A stretch of 64,000 bases of DNA from Photobacterium aquimaris (GTDB lineage: Bacteria > Pseudomonadota > Gammaproteobacteria > Enterobacterales > Vibrionaceae), in contig NZ_MSCC01000002.1 in assembly GCF_002954455.1 (NCBI RefSeq), positions 499,558 to 563,557 on the forward strand, written 5' to 3'. Every line of letters starts with the position of its first letter. The stretch's first letter is position 1. The notes under the pieces were generated by a model. The model saw only the letters and a list, made by a program, of their open reading frames with translations, ran no database searches and had not been told where the DNA came from. A program made the translations under genes and the position numbers. This document shows positions 1 through 14,997 of this stretch, one piece after another.

Positions 1-2
1 AT

Positions 3-5054
<5,052 letters not shown>

Positions 5055-5096
5055 TAAATATTATTATTTTGCAACGCAGGTTTGCGTAACGCATTT

Positions 5097-5137
5097 CACT
5101 CAATCAACCAATATTTGTCTAAATAGTTGATTGAGTG
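5097..5137 (+). terminator. 12-bp perfect inverted repeat after the first giant gene
   Basis: CACTCAATCAAC (5097-5108) pairs exactly with GTTGATTGAGTG (5126-5137) around a 17-nt loop, 43 bases after the stop codon. No strong T-run follows, so it may be a weak terminator or an mRNA 3' end stabiliser rather than a classical intrinsic terminator. Confidence 0.45.
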
Positions 5138-5161
5138 CCTATTATATTTGGCATACATGCT

Positions 5162-5199
5162 GCATATGTCCCTTTATGTTAATAAAAAGGGACATATGC
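5162..5199 (+). promoter_or_regulatory. 14-bp perfect hairpin covering the SD and start codon of the next gene
   Basis: GCATATGTCCCTTT (5162-5175) is the exact reverse complement of AAAGGGACATATGC (5186-5199), with a 10-nt loop. The right arm contains the Shine-Dalgarno-like AAGGGA and the ATG at 5196-5198. In the mRNA both would be buried in the stem, so translation should need the hairpin to open. The palindrome is seen directly; a regulatory role is inferred. Confidence 0.55.
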
Positions 5200-5567
5200 T
5201 CATGTGTGTTAGTATAAAAAAAGTGATATTGGCGATAACAGCATTATTAGTTACGATTGTGCCTTTTCGTGTAGCGGCAACTGACTTTCTAAATGTTAAT
5301 CAGTTTGTAACTATTCTAAATTCCGATGTAACAGTATCATACGCTGATGGCATCAAAGACGAGATTAAATATAATCACTGGCACATGATCAGTGATAGCT
5401 ATATCGTTCCCATTAGTTCAAATGTTCAGTTTGACTATGATGGCGCACTCCAGACAACACATCATCTCTTAATATCCAGTCATATTCTCAATTGCCATCA
5501 ATATACCTTAATCCCTCATTTCAATGTTATTGCTGTCAGCAGCAATAACTCGGCTTGTCAGGTGTAA
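5196..5567 (+). CDS. Small secreted protein of unknown function
   Basis: This 123-aa protein has an N-terminal signal peptide: a short basic start, the hydrophobic run VILAITALLVTIV, and a likely cut after VAA. The mature part of roughly 95 residues is rich in Ser, His, Asn and aromatic residues. It has two cysteines, in HILNCHQY and at the C-terminus (SACQV), which could form a disulfide. I recognise no family. The ATG at 5196 is preferred over upstream starts because it follows AAGGGA; ATG 5202 is possible. The gene lies between the two giant surface genes, which hints at a link to them but proves nothing. Its ribosome-binding site lies inside a perfect hairpin. Confidence 0.55.
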   Translation: MLMCVSIKKVILAITALLVTIVPFRVAATDFLNVNQFVTILNSDVTVSYADGIKDEIKYNHWHMISDSYIVPISSNVQFDYDGALQTTHHLLISSHILNCHQYTLIPHFNVIAVSSNNSACQV

Positions 5568-5718
5568 ATTCGTTTAAGTTTGATAACGAATTATAACTGA
5601 GAAAATTAGGATTATTTGGTTAACATATTTAACTCATCAATTATTAAATAAGGCTTATTTTGCTTTCCATAATACGAAAAGCATGAATGGGCGTATAAAT
5701 ATTGTAGGGGGAATGATA

Positions 5719-8700
5719 ATGTCTAAATTAAAAAACTCTTTATCTAAAATAAAAAATATCTTCGTAAATCTCTCCCTATGTGGTGTGCTGACATTAGTTC
5801 ATGGATTGCTTTTAGCTGCTAATGCAAACGCTAACGGTAGTTATGATTATGGTGATGCACCTGAAGGTATAGATTTAAACAATGGCTACTCAGCTGCCTC
5901 TTATCCTGTATTTGGTGCAGTCAATGGTGCTAGACATACAGTGGTGACGGGGGTGTGTTTAGGGACATCCATTCCGGCTGATTGTAGTAATCATATCGCT
6001 CAAAATACAGAAGCAGTGCCTAGTATTGGTGCTGATAGTGATGTGTTTGATGATGGTGTTCAATTTAATATCAATGATGCGATAATTAGTGCGAGTAATC
6101 ATGCAATTATTCAAACAAATTATTATGTTAATGGTACCGACGTTACTGTTGATAATGAATTGATTATTACGGCTTCCGCACCTGGTTTTATCAGTATTTG
6201 GTTCGATCTTAATCAAGATGGTGACTGGTCTGATATCGTCAATGGTAGCAGTGAATTAGTTCAATCAGTGGCTGTTGTGCAAGGTGATAACAGCATAACA
6301 TTAAGTATACCGAGTTCAAGTGTTCACGGTGAAAGTTACATGCGAGTGCGTTATGCCTCTGATGCAGCAGAAATAACTACAGCCACAGGGCTTGCCAATG
6401 ATGGTGAGGTTGAAGATTATTTAGTTAATATTGCCGCTCCTTCACTTTCTATTACTGGGTGTAATGTAGGTGTGGTTCAAAATGGCGATTTTGATATTCC
6501 AGTCGGTACTCCAAGCCATGGCCTTACTAATGAATATTTTCGTGAAGAAGATGTGCCCGGATGGTCTATTGGACCACAAGCGGCCGATGCATTTACCAGT
6601 TATGACTGGAGCCTAACGGGCAACCTCGTTCAATCGCGTACTAACTATGGCCCAGGTAATGCTACAACACCGGCTGGTGGTCATATGGCTGAACTTAATA
6701 CGTATATTCCGCAAATGTACTATCAAGATATCGTTACGACACCAGGGCAAACATTAGCATGGGATTTTTATTGGTCGCCAAGAAAAGTGGCGGGGGGCGG
6801 CGGTAATCAGCAAGCTGAAATGCGAATAGGCGCACCAGATAATTTACAGCAACTGCAATTAACCGATGAAAAAAGCACGACGGATGTTGGTTTTATTCAA
6901 TATGTAGGATTGTATACCGTACCTGCAAATCAATATATCACTCGCATTGCTTGGTTGCCCGTACAATGGGTTTCAGATGGTCAAGGTAATTTAATTGATG
7001 GTATAAACGTTGGCTGTGTTACCGCGACTGATTATGGTGATGCTCCTGATGATGGAACAAATAATACCTTTCATACATTATTAGAGAGTAATGGCCCAGT
7101 TCATGAAATCGGAATAGTGACTGGTATTTTCTTAGGCGATATTGAGCCTGATATTGATCCCGGAATATACCAAAGTGCTGAGGCAGATCTAGATGATATT
7201 AATGATAATTCGATGTTGCTGTTACTGAGTGATGAAGATGCTGTTGATAATTTAGTGCTTGATTCGTCTAAATCGACGTTTACTTTAAATGTGCCTTGTA
7301 ATGATTTTGTGGCTGGTAATGATTTAGCTGCAACGGTTCATGGTTGGATTGATTTTAATGGTAACCAGCAGTTTGAGCGTTCTGAATATGCTTATCGAGA
7401 ATGTACTGATATTGATGAATCTTCAACAGGTGCCGCTATTTTACGTTGGATCGATGTTACGCAGGTGCAAGAAGGCACGAGTTATTTACGCTTACGGATT
7501 AGTAATCAGTCTTTACCACAAGATCTTGGATCAACCTCATGGGATGAAGCCTCAACTGGTATCGTTGTTGGCGGGGAAGTTGAGGATCATAAAATTACCT
7601 TTAGCCAAGCGTCAGATTTTGGTGATGCACCGGATGGTTATCATACGTTAAGTGCTAATAATGGCGCTGAACATGGGTTGGGTAGTTATCGCTATAGCCT
7701 CTACTTAGGCTCAACTGTTGCTGATGCCGATAGTGATGGTTTTTCTGATGGTATCGAAGATGATCCAAATACTGCTACTGATGATGATAATGTAGATACT
7801 TCTGGTATTAGTGCAGGTAATGATGAAGATGCTGTGACAGGCATGCCAGGTTTCTTTATTGATAGTACGGATTATCAAGTTGATGTGGTGTGTAATGATC
7901 ATGATGGTAATGTAGACTTAGGGGCGACGGTTTATGCGTGGGTCGACTTTAATCACAATGGCAGTTTTGACGCGAGTAATAATGAGTTTGCTCAAGCGCA
8001 ATGTAATGATACTGATGCAACAACTAACGGTTCTGCGACGTTATCGTTTTCTGGTTTTACTGCCGCTTCTGTGCCTGCAACCACTTTTGCACGTTTACGT
8101 ATAACAACTCAAACATTGACAGCTACAGATTCAGGAGGCTTTGCTATTGATGGTGAAGTTGAAGATTATGCTGTAATTGTTGGTTTTAAAGTCAGTGGTA
8201 AGGTGTTTGCAGATAGTAACAATGCGGTTACCGATGGCATGAGTTACTACAATGGGAATCTTGATGCTGGCGAGTTAGGCATTAGTAATGTTGTGGTTAC
8301 TTTATATGATGTCACCACCAATACCTGTCAATCAACGACCACTGATACAAATGGTGACTATGCGCTAGCCGCATTAACCAATCATCAATATAAACTCTAT
8401 GAAACGGCGAATGAGACCACACCAGCACCGTTGATTTGTCCACCAGAAGTTGGTGCTGTCAATAGTGATGGTTTATTGGTAAACAATACTATTACTGATC
8501 CTGACGGTTACACATCAAGTTCAAGTAATATTATTGATCTAGATACGATAACCAGTGACGATTCTGGGAATAATTTTGCAGATATAAGTGCGCCAGGGTT
8601 TGCATCGTGTGATGCTGATGGTTATTTATCACTACGAACCCCCGCGGATTTATTTGCGGTTGATTTATTTACTGGTGATACCGAAGAGCTTGCTGCAAAT

Positions 8701-11700
8701 ATTACCAGTACTTATAAAAATGGCGCCCTGCAAGTTGGTTATATGATGCAATATAATCATATTATTGGTGATATCACGCAAACAGATGCCAAGTTAATTG
8801 GTTTAATTGATGGCAATTATAATGTTCATTTACTACCAATTACTCTAACCGGAAGCAATATTAATATTGCATTTAATAATGTCACTATTTCTGATGACGG
8901 CATTCTTTATATGACTAGTGGTAACACGGGCTATATTTTAAAAGTGGATGTGAACCCTGCCAGTGAAACCTATTTACAAGAAGTTGGCCGACCAAGTATT
9001 TCTTCATTTGGGACAGCTGATTTTGCGATCAACCCACTTGACGGCAAGTTATACGGACTACGGAGTAATGGTACGATTGCGATTTTTGATCCAGCAACAA
9101 ATAATCGTGATAATAGTAAAAATATCAATAACGTTATTTCTGCTGGTGTGACGAGAAATTATAATGATAACCACTTTACTTCAGCTTATGGTGCTATTTA
9201 TTTTGATCAAGCCGGTAATATGTATGCTGTTAATAACGGTAAATACACTCAAGATAATATTTTAGCACCAGTACTACAAATTCCAATAGGCAATGGCGCC
9301 GCAGCAAATTATACCGCAACGATAGTGTCAAACTTAGGATTTACGATGTCGAGTAATGATGGTGCTCGTTGTCGTTATGCGCCATTAGGCCTTGATTTTG
9401 GTGATGCACCTGATACTTATCAAACCCTTAATAGTTCAAGTGGACCTTATCATGTTACTCGCAATAACAATTTATGGATTGGTGATAATAAACCTGATAA
9501 TGATGTGGATGGTATGCCACAAATAGATGCTTATGGTGATGATAGTGTGGGTACTACGCCTGATGATGAAGATGGTTTTGATAACCAAGTCCGTGTGTTT
9601 GTAAATAATGGCAGCGGTAGTTTAACGGTTCCTATCACTAATAATTCAGGAAAAGCTGCCACTCTATATGCTTGGGTTGACTTTAATCAGCTTAATGGAT
9701 TTGAGCTATCAGAGCGAGCCAGTATTGCTGTTAGTGCAACGACAACACAAGCGAATGTGACTTTAAATTGGAATGGGCTTGCGGGCGTTGTTACTGGAGA
9801 CACTTATTTACGATTGCGATTATGTACTGATGATGCAACGGCGCAATGTGATGTTATTTCAGGGCCTGCAAGTAATGGTGAAGTAGAAGATCACTTAGCG
9901 AAAGTGATTGAAGGTGTTTTCCCAAGTACAACATGTGACGGTACCTATCAATCCAGTGGTAGCAGCGCAACCAGTTTTGATTTTGCTGGATTGAATATAA
10001 CCAGTGAACCTTACAGTTTATCGAATATTATCAGTAATCAAACAGGATTTGATAATCTCAATGGTATTGCTTTGGATCGTGTCGGAGGGGTGTTCTATGG
10101 TAGTTTCATTGATAATAGCAATACGCTCCATATCGCGATGTTTGATAAATCAGGCAATATTGTGGATGTCGGTGCTCCGCTTGCAAGTAATAGGTTCGAT
10201 ATAGTAAATGTATCTACAGGTGCGATGACTGCAGTTCTTGCAGGCTCTCCTATTACTGCATCTCCTTCATTAGTTGGTCAATTAGGTACGATAAATCATA
10301 GTGGAGAGTATTTATATTTAGGGCATATTAACAGTGCTCAAATATTAATCGTCAATTTAAACACCTTTACTGTTGATGCAGTTAATTTATTACTACCAGA
10401 TATTGGCATGACAACGGGTGGTGGCTTCTCGTTACCTTTTGACTCTGATTGGGTATTTAGTGCTGAGACTGGGAATATTTATGCGACAGAACTCGCCGCA
10501 AGAACGCTTTATATTATTAATCCAACCAGTGGTGCAATAGCAACAACGGCGATTGATTTTAATACCACGGTACCAGCAGCGACAAGTTACGGTATGGTGA
10601 TGGGGGAAGATAGCTTTATATATTTAATGATCGATGGCAATTATGACAGTGATTTAAATGGCAGTCTTGATAGTGTGGGCTCTGCATTATATCAACTCAA
10701 TATATTGTCTAAAAAAGCATTACATTTAGGCCCTATATCAGGTTCGAATGTCGCTTATTCTGATGCCGCAGGTTGTATTGAAACTGCAAAAGATTATGGC
10801 GATGCTGATACTAGCTATGGCGCTGTAAGTCATCAATTTTCGGATAATAATAGTAATGGCATTAATGATTATTCTTTAGGGAGTTTATGGGATAGTGAAT
10901 TTGATGCTCATTCCAGTACGAATGCCCGTGATGACAACTTATATACATTAGCAGACGAAGATGGGGTAATTATTCCAGCTCAGTTACAGGCAGGTACAAA
11001 CACTATAACACTCTCGGCGACTCAGCCCGGTGTGGTTAATATTTGGTTAGATTATCAACACGGAGGCAGTTTTGATAGCAGTGAACAATTGCTAACGAAT
11101 TATGCTGTTACGGCCGGAGATAACTCGATAGTGTTGACATTAGATGCGACTGCAATGGGATCATATAACGGTTCAACCATATTACGGGTGCGTTATTGTG
11201 CCGCTGTGGGGCAATGTGATCAGTATAATGATGTCGTACAGGGAAGTAGTGCGAGTAATGGTGAAGTTGAAGATTATCAAGTGTGGACAACAGCAGTCTC
11301 TTTAGTTACCAACAGTTGTAACAATTTTACCTTATCAAGTGGCGCGAATAGTAATTATGGACTTGAAAGCTTGCAACCAGATACTGCACCACTATTAACC
11401 ACGTCATTGCAGCAACCGGTTACGATTACAAGCTTGATCAATTTTGATCACTTCAATGGTCTTGGTATGCATCCTGAAAGCTATTTAATTTATGGGGTTG
11501 TTACCGATAGCAATTCGATGAATGGTGATGCGCATTTAGTTGTCACCGACCAAAGTGGTAGTGAAGTGGTTAATTTAGGACGTATTGTTTCGGCCGTTAA
11601 TCAAACACTAGAACTAATTCCATCAAGTTCGATTGTATTTAATAAGAATCAACCACTTGCTAATGTTGTTAATGGCGTTAATATCCAGAGTGCTACCCGT

Positions 11701-13860
11701 GGTGCGATTGACCCTACGGGTAACTACCTTTATTTACATCATCAGCAATGGCAAAGTTTTATAAAGGTACATTTAAAAGATCAAACATTTACAATTGTTT
11801 CGCTGCAAAGTGCCTTAACCCCAATGGGGGGCGACATGGCTTTTGATAGAGATGGCAACCTCTACAATGCTGATCTTTTAAATGGGCAGTTATATCAATT
11901 GAATCCAACACTGGGAACCATTAATAGCGTTACCCTCAATTGGCATGGTGCCAGTGCGCCTATCGCAGGTGGTGCTATTGGTGCTTTGATAATGGATGAC
12001 AGTATTTTTGCTTATGCGGTTACCAAAAATGGTTCGCATGATATAGATCGTAATGGTATAGCAGAGCATACAGGGTCTGCTATGTATCGAATAAATACAG
12101 TCACTGGTGATATTGTTGCTATTGCAGCTATGGACAGTGCGTACAATGAAACCTTAGATGGTGCAGGTTGTTTTGTGAGTGCTGATTATGGTGATTCAAC
12201 CGCAGACATTGACGGTAATGTTACACATCAATTCTATGATGATGATAGCGATGGTGAGGCAGACTATCGTTTAGGGTTGTTGTTTGATCCTGAGTTAACG
12301 CAGTTCAATAGTGCTGATGCTCGTGGTGATGATATTCATGATATTGATGACGAAGATGGTGTCAATATGCCAGCCAGTATTGTGGTAAATAGTATCGTTA
12401 ACGTTGATGTTACCGTGACGAATCAAGGCTCAGGCTCACTGAAACTAAATGTGTGGGTTGATATGAACGGTAATGGTAGCTATCGAGATACCGGCGAGCA
12501 AATTGTTAATGAACTCGATGTTATTGATGGTATTAACTCAGTGCAGTTCCTCCTTCCTGCTGCTTATACTCAGGGCTATAACGGTAATACCACCATACGT
12601 TTTCGATTATGTGAACAAGCAAATCAATGTAACGCACCTGATGATGCACAACTAGGTATGTTAGCACCTAATGGTGAAGTGGAAGATTACCCTTTTGAAT
12701 TGATCAATCAGATTGTTATTAAAGGCTTTATTTTTGAAGATAATGCATCAGGAAGTGCTACTGCACATGATGGTGTGAAATCAGGATTAGAAACAGGACT
12801 AGGCCAATTTACTGTACAAGCTTTTTATCAAGGAGGGGTGATAGCGGGTTATAATCCTGGTGATATTTTATCAACAGTACGCAGCCGCGGTGATGGTAGC
12901 TATGAAATATTACTGCCAGTAGAAGTTGCTACACAGCCTGTAATCATTAAGGTTGTTGGTCAAGCGAGTTGGATAGATATCAGTGAAAGTGATCTCGCTT
13001 CAATACCACAAGCTAGCAGTAGCAGCGTTACCGACAATCAAATTACAGTAACAGCGAATGCTGGAGATAACGTTGAATATCTTAATTTCGGTAAAGTAAA
13101 ACCGCCAACATTAGAAGCAGATAATTTCACTGAAGTTGAACCCAATAAATCGGTATTGTTACGCCACCAATTAACAACATTTACCTCAGGTAGTATTAAT
13201 CTGAATATTGACAATATCATCATTACACCAGCCAATAACAATTGGTCGATAACCCTGTATCGTGATCATAACTGTAATGGGGATATTGATACTGGTGATA
13301 ATGCTGTTACTACGCCAATAAACGTTATTGGTAATACAAAGCTATGTTTATTGAGTAAAGTTTTCATTCCAAGTGATGCAGGCTTAAATGCCTCTGTAAA
13401 CTACGCTGTAACAGCAACCATGTTATTTGAAGATGCGTCAGGGATTGGACATGGTATTACACGCATTGTTACTGATATTGATACTGTAAAAGTAACATTT
13501 GTTGGCGCGGGTGAATTGAAGCTGACGAAGACAGTGAATAATATCACTCAAGGTAGTGGTGCTACGATTCAAAATACGGCTAAACCGAATGATGTTTTGC
13601 GTTATGATATCCATTTTGAAAATGTAGGGACCGGATCAATTTCTGATGTCAATATTTATGATGATACGCCAGCATATACAGCACTAGAGCACCCCCTTGA
13701 TTGTAATAATTATACTTATCCCGCAGGTCTTAACTGCAATATAGTAACACTTCATGGCAATAACGGTAGTGGTTATAAAGGCCAAATAAAGGTTGAGTTT
13801 ACAGGCGAATTACAACCATCTGAAAACGGTTTAATCTATTATCAAGTAACAATTGAATAG
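5719..13860 (+). CDS. Giant exported multi-domain GEVED/SdrD-B/DUF11 surface protein
   Basis: 2713 aa. ATG 5719 follows AGGGGGA with 7-nt spacing. A long signal peptide (hydrophobic core FVNLSLCGVLTLVHGLLLA, likely cut near residue 36) leads into SYDYGDAPEG. Six GEVED units end near residues 228, 618, 811, 1387, 1847 and 2318. Residues ~247-434 look like a jelly-roll carbohydrate-binding module (NGDFDIPVG, VPGWSIGPQ). An SdrD-B-like domain lies near 830-960, propeller-like repeats near 960-1220, 1400-1690 and 1857-2153, a second SdrD-B-like domain near 2334-2457, and DUF11 at ~2594-2713. It is a paralogue of the upstream giant, sharing [11 protein letters not shown] and the final ~350 residues, but it has a different sugar-binding module. 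It has no anchor, sortase signal or RTX nonapeptides. A cell-surface or matrix role is inferred. Confidence 0.88.
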   Translation: MSKLKNSLSKIKNIFVNLSLCGVLTLVHGLLLAANANANGSYDYGDAPEGIDLNNGYSAASYPVFGAVNGARHTVVTGVCLGTSIPADCSNHIAQNTEAVPSIGADSDVFDDGVQFNINDAIISASNHAIIQTNYYVNGTDVTVDNELIITASAPGFISIWFDLNQDGDWSDIVNGSSELVQSVAVVQGDNSITLSIPSSSVHGESYMRVRYASDAAEITTATGLANDGEVEDYLVNIAAPSLSITGCNVGVVQNGDFDIPVGTPSHGLTNEYFREEDVPGWSIGPQAADAFTSYDWSLTGNLVQSRTNYGPGNATTPAGGHMAELNTYIPQMYYQDIVTTPGQTLAWDFYWSPRKVAGGGGNQQAEMRIGAPDNLQQLQLTDEKSTTDVGFIQYVGLYTVPANQYITRIAWLPVQWVSDGQGNLIDGINVGCVTATDYGDAPDDGTNNTFHTLLESNGPVHEIGIVTGIFLGDIEPDIDPGIYQSAEADLDDINDNSMLLLLSDEDAVDNLVLDSSKSTFTLNVPCNDFVAGNDLAATVHGWIDFNGNQQFERSEYAYRECTDIDESSTGAAILRWIDVTQVQEGTSYLRLRISNQSLPQDLGSTSWDEASTGIVVGGEVEDHKITFSQASDFGDAPDGYHTLSANNGAEHGLGSYRYSLYLGSTVADADSDGFSDGIEDDPNTATDDDNVDTSGISAGNDEDAVTGMPGFFIDSTDYQVDVVCNDHDGNVDLGATVYAWVDFNHNGSFDASNNEFAQAQCNDTDATTNGSATLSFSGFTAASVPATTFARLRITTQTLTATDSGGFAIDGEVEDYAVIVGFKVSGKVFADSNNAVTDGMSYYNGNLDAGELGISNVVVTLYDVTTNTCQSTTTDTNGDYALAALTNHQYKLYETANETTPAPLICPPEVGAVNSDGLLVNNTITDPDGYTSSSSNIIDLDTITSDDSGNNFADISAPGFASCDADGYLSLRTPADLFAVDLFTGDTEELAANITSTYKNGALQVGYMMQYNHIIGDITQTDAKLIGLIDGNYNVHLLPITLTGSNINIAFNNVTISDDGILYMTSGNTGYILKVDVNPASETYLQEVGRPSISSFGTADFAINPLDGKLYGLRSNGTIAIFDPATNNRDNSKNINNVISAGVTRNYNDNHFTSAYGAIYFDQAGNMYAVNNGKYTQDNILAPVLQIPIGNGAAANYTATIVSNLGFTMSSNDGARCRYAPLGLDFGDAPDTYQTLNSSSGPYHVTRNNNLWIGDNKPDNDVDGMPQIDAYGDDSVGTTPDDEDGFDNQVRVFVNNGSGSLTVPITNNSGKAATLYAWVDFNQLNGFELSERASIAVSATTTQANVTLNWNGLAGVVTGDTYLRLRLCTDDATAQCDVISGPASNGEVEDHLAKVIEGVFPSTTCDGTYQSSGSSATSFDFAGLNITSEPYSLSNIISNQTGFDNLNGIALDRVGGVFYGSFIDNSNTLHIAMFDKSGNIVDVGAPLASNRFDIVNVSTGAMTAVLAGSPITASPSLVGQLGTINHSGEYLYLGHINSAQILIVNLNTFTVDAVNLLLPDIGMTTGGGFSLPFDSDWVFSAETGNIYATELAARTLYIINPTSGAIATTAIDFNTTVPAATSYGMVMGEDSFIYLMIDGNYDSDLNGSLDSVGSALYQLNILSKKALHLGPISGSNVAYSDAAGCIETAKDYGDADTSYGAVSHQFSDNNSNGINDYSLGSLWDSEFDAHSSTNARDDNLYTLADEDGVIIPAQLQAGTNTITLSATQPGVVNIWLDYQHGGSFDSSEQLLTNYAVTAGDNSIVLTLDATAMGSYNGSTILRVRYCAAVGQCDQYNDVVQGSSASNGEVEDYQVWTTAVSLVTNSCNNFTLSSGANSNYGLESLQPDTAPLLTTSLQQPVTITSLINFDHFNGLGMHPESYLIYGVVTDSNSMNGDAHLVVTDQSGSEVVNLGRIVSAVNQTLELIPSSSIVFNKNQPLANVVNGVNIQSATRGAIDPTGNYLYLHHQQWQSFIKVHLKDQTFTIVSLQSALTPMGGDMAFDRDGNLYNADLLNGQLYQLNPTLGTINSVTLNWHGASAPIAGGAIGALIMDDSIFAYAVTKNGSHDIDRNGIAEHTGSAMYRINTVTGDIVAIAAMDSAYNETLDGAGCFVSADYGDSTADIDGNVTHQFYDDDSDGEADYRLGLLFDPELTQFNSADARGDDIHDIDDEDGVNMPASIVVNSIVNVDVTVTNQGSGSLKLNVWVDMNGNGSYRDTGEQIVNELDVIDGINSVQFLLPAAYTQGYNGNTTIRFRLCEQANQCNAPDDAQLGMLAPNGEVEDYPFELINQIVIKGFIFEDNASGSATAHDGVKSGLETGLGQFTVQAFYQGGVIAGYNPGDILSTVRSRGDGSYEILLPVEVATQPVIIKVVGQASWIDISESDLASIPQASSSSVTDNQITVTANAGDNVEYLNFGKVKPPTLEADNFTEVEPNKSVLLRHQLTTFTSGSINLNIDNIIITPANNNWSITLYRDHNCNGDIDTGDNAVTTPINVIGNTKLCLLSKVFIPSDAGLNASVNYAVTATMLFEDASGIGHGITRIVTDIDTVKVTFVGAGELKLTKTVNNITQGSGATIQNTAKPNDVLRYDIHFENVGTGSISDVNIYDDTPAYTALEHPLDCNNYTYPAGLNCNIVTLHGNNGSGYKGQIKVEFTGELQPSENGLIYYQVTIE

Positions 13861-13948
13861 ATTGATGCTTATTAGAGGTCAGACTATAGTTTGTAAAGCT
13901 GCAGCTTACTTTAATTAAATTTCATCTTATAAACTTTAAATAGAACAT

Positions 13949-13988
13949 GCAAAATAGAATTATAAATTGCAAAATGGAATTATATTTG
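13949..13988 (+). repeat. Imperfect tandem repeat, 20-bp period
   Basis: GCAAAATAGAATTATAAATT is followed directly by GCAAAATGGAATTATATTTG, two near-identical 20-bp units, then another TTGCAAATT. They lie in the gene-free stretch 13861-14425. Two helical turns per unit would suit paired protein-binding sites, but no regulator is identified and AT-rich DNA repeats easily by chance. Confidence 0.4.
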
Positions 13989-14370
13989 CAAATTACCTTA
14001 TCAATAAATATCTGAGTTGGTACTTGTTTTTTAAACTTCAATATTCGGTATATTAAGTAACATAATGAAATAGCTTGTTTTCTAATGAAGATAAGATATT
14101 TTTTCTTACCATTGTGACATTTAAATAATAAATTAAGCTATTTTTAAATTGTTGTGTTCAAACCCAAAATAATTAAATTGTTAACTTTAAGAATATGTGT
14201 TGTATTTGAAAATTTTCTTAAAAGTTGTTCTTATTTGTAATTTATTTAAATATCTAAAGTCTATTTTTTTATAGATTTGCAAAAAAGAAAGGAAGTTATT
14301 TTATTTTGCATTGTGCAACTGCTGTTTTTTTAACCTGATGATTTTTTATGTTTTAAATAAATTATACGAT

Positions 14371-14386
14371 TGGCATACTTCTAGCA
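14371..14386 (+). promoter_or_regulatory. Possible sigma-54 (-24/-12) promoter for the DUF11/barrel gene run
   Basis: TGGCATACTTCTAGCA resembles TGGCAC-N5-TTGCA, with GG and GC elements exactly 10 nt apart and one mismatch in each conserved half. The predicted transcript start would be about 30 nt before ATG 14426. Chance matches are frequent in such AT-rich DNA, and no enhancer-binding-protein site is recognised. Confidence 0.35.
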
Positions 14387-14425
14387 TTAGTTATATTTCA
14401 CGGATCACAATAGATGAGGTGTAAT

Positions 14426-14908
14426 ATGAAAAACTTATTATTAATGGTAATAACCTGTTTGATAATGTCTTTTTCTGTTTATGCGGAAGATAAAGATTTA
14501 CTTACAAGTAAAATGGATGCTTATGTTGTTGAAATAAATAAAAAAGGTAAAGAGGAGTTAGTTAAAGCTGAGAAAGTTTATCCGAAAGACAAAATTGAAT
14601 ATAAATTAACGTATACAAATAATTCTGAAAAGCCTTTAAATGGCCTAGTTATTACAGGACCTATTCCTGAAAACACTTTTTATGTTGCCGATACAAGTAA
14701 TACAAAAATTAAATCAAATTTTGTCGTTAGTATTGATGGAGGAAAAACATTCGAATCAGAGCCAGTGAAACGCGAAATTATGAAAGATGGAAAAAAAGTA
14801 GAAATTATTATTCCACCTGAAAAATATACCGCTGTTCGTTGGATGCCACTAGTCCCAATTAATGCTAAGGAAAAACAAGTTTTTGCTTATCGTATAGAAG
14901 TTAAATAA
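14426..14908 (+). CDS. Small exported DUF11-domain protein
   Basis: 160 aa. ATG 14426 is chosen because GAGGTG lies 4 nt upstream; an in-frame ATG at 14414 lacks a site. The signal peptide MKNLLLMVITCLIMSFSVYA is followed by a lysine-rich single DUF11-like domain (KEELVKAEKVYPKDKIEYKL...TNNSEKPLNGLVITGPIPENTFYV) that ends at the protein C-terminus in YRIEVK. It is the first and smallest of five consecutive same-strand genes. Unlike the acidic giants it is rich in Lys, which may suit docking to acidic DUF11/GEVED partners, but that is speculation. A periplasmic or surface accessory subunit is inferred. Confidence 0.75.
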   Translation: MKNLLLMVITCLIMSFSVYAEDKDLLTSKMDAYVVEINKKGKEELVKAEKVYPKDKIEYKLTYTNNSEKPLNGLVITGPIPENTFYVADTSNTKIKSNFVVSIDGGKTFESEPVKREIMKDGKKVEIIIPPEKYTAVRWMPLVPINAKEKQVFAYRIEVK

Positions 14909-14997
14909 CGATTAGTAAATGATTCACCCCGAGCTTTAGCAAGGGTTTGCAACACATCTTAGTAATTACATTAATGACCTTAAAAGGTAACCACTTT

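Larger units (their letters stand above)
13861..14425. other. AT-rich intergenic region upstream of the five-gene surface run
   Basis: 565 bases without a credible gene. It holds a 12-bp palindrome AAGCTGCAGCTT (13896-13907), the 20-bp tandem repeat at 13949-13988, several T-runs and a sigma-54-like element at 14371-14386. Its length and AT content fit a regulatory region separating the second giant gene from the five-gene run. Confidence 0.6.

Noticed and set aside
5683..13860. CRISPR or DNA-level tandem repeat array
   Set aside because: The repetition is at protein level, with diverged units of unequal spacing, not short identical repeats with spacers.
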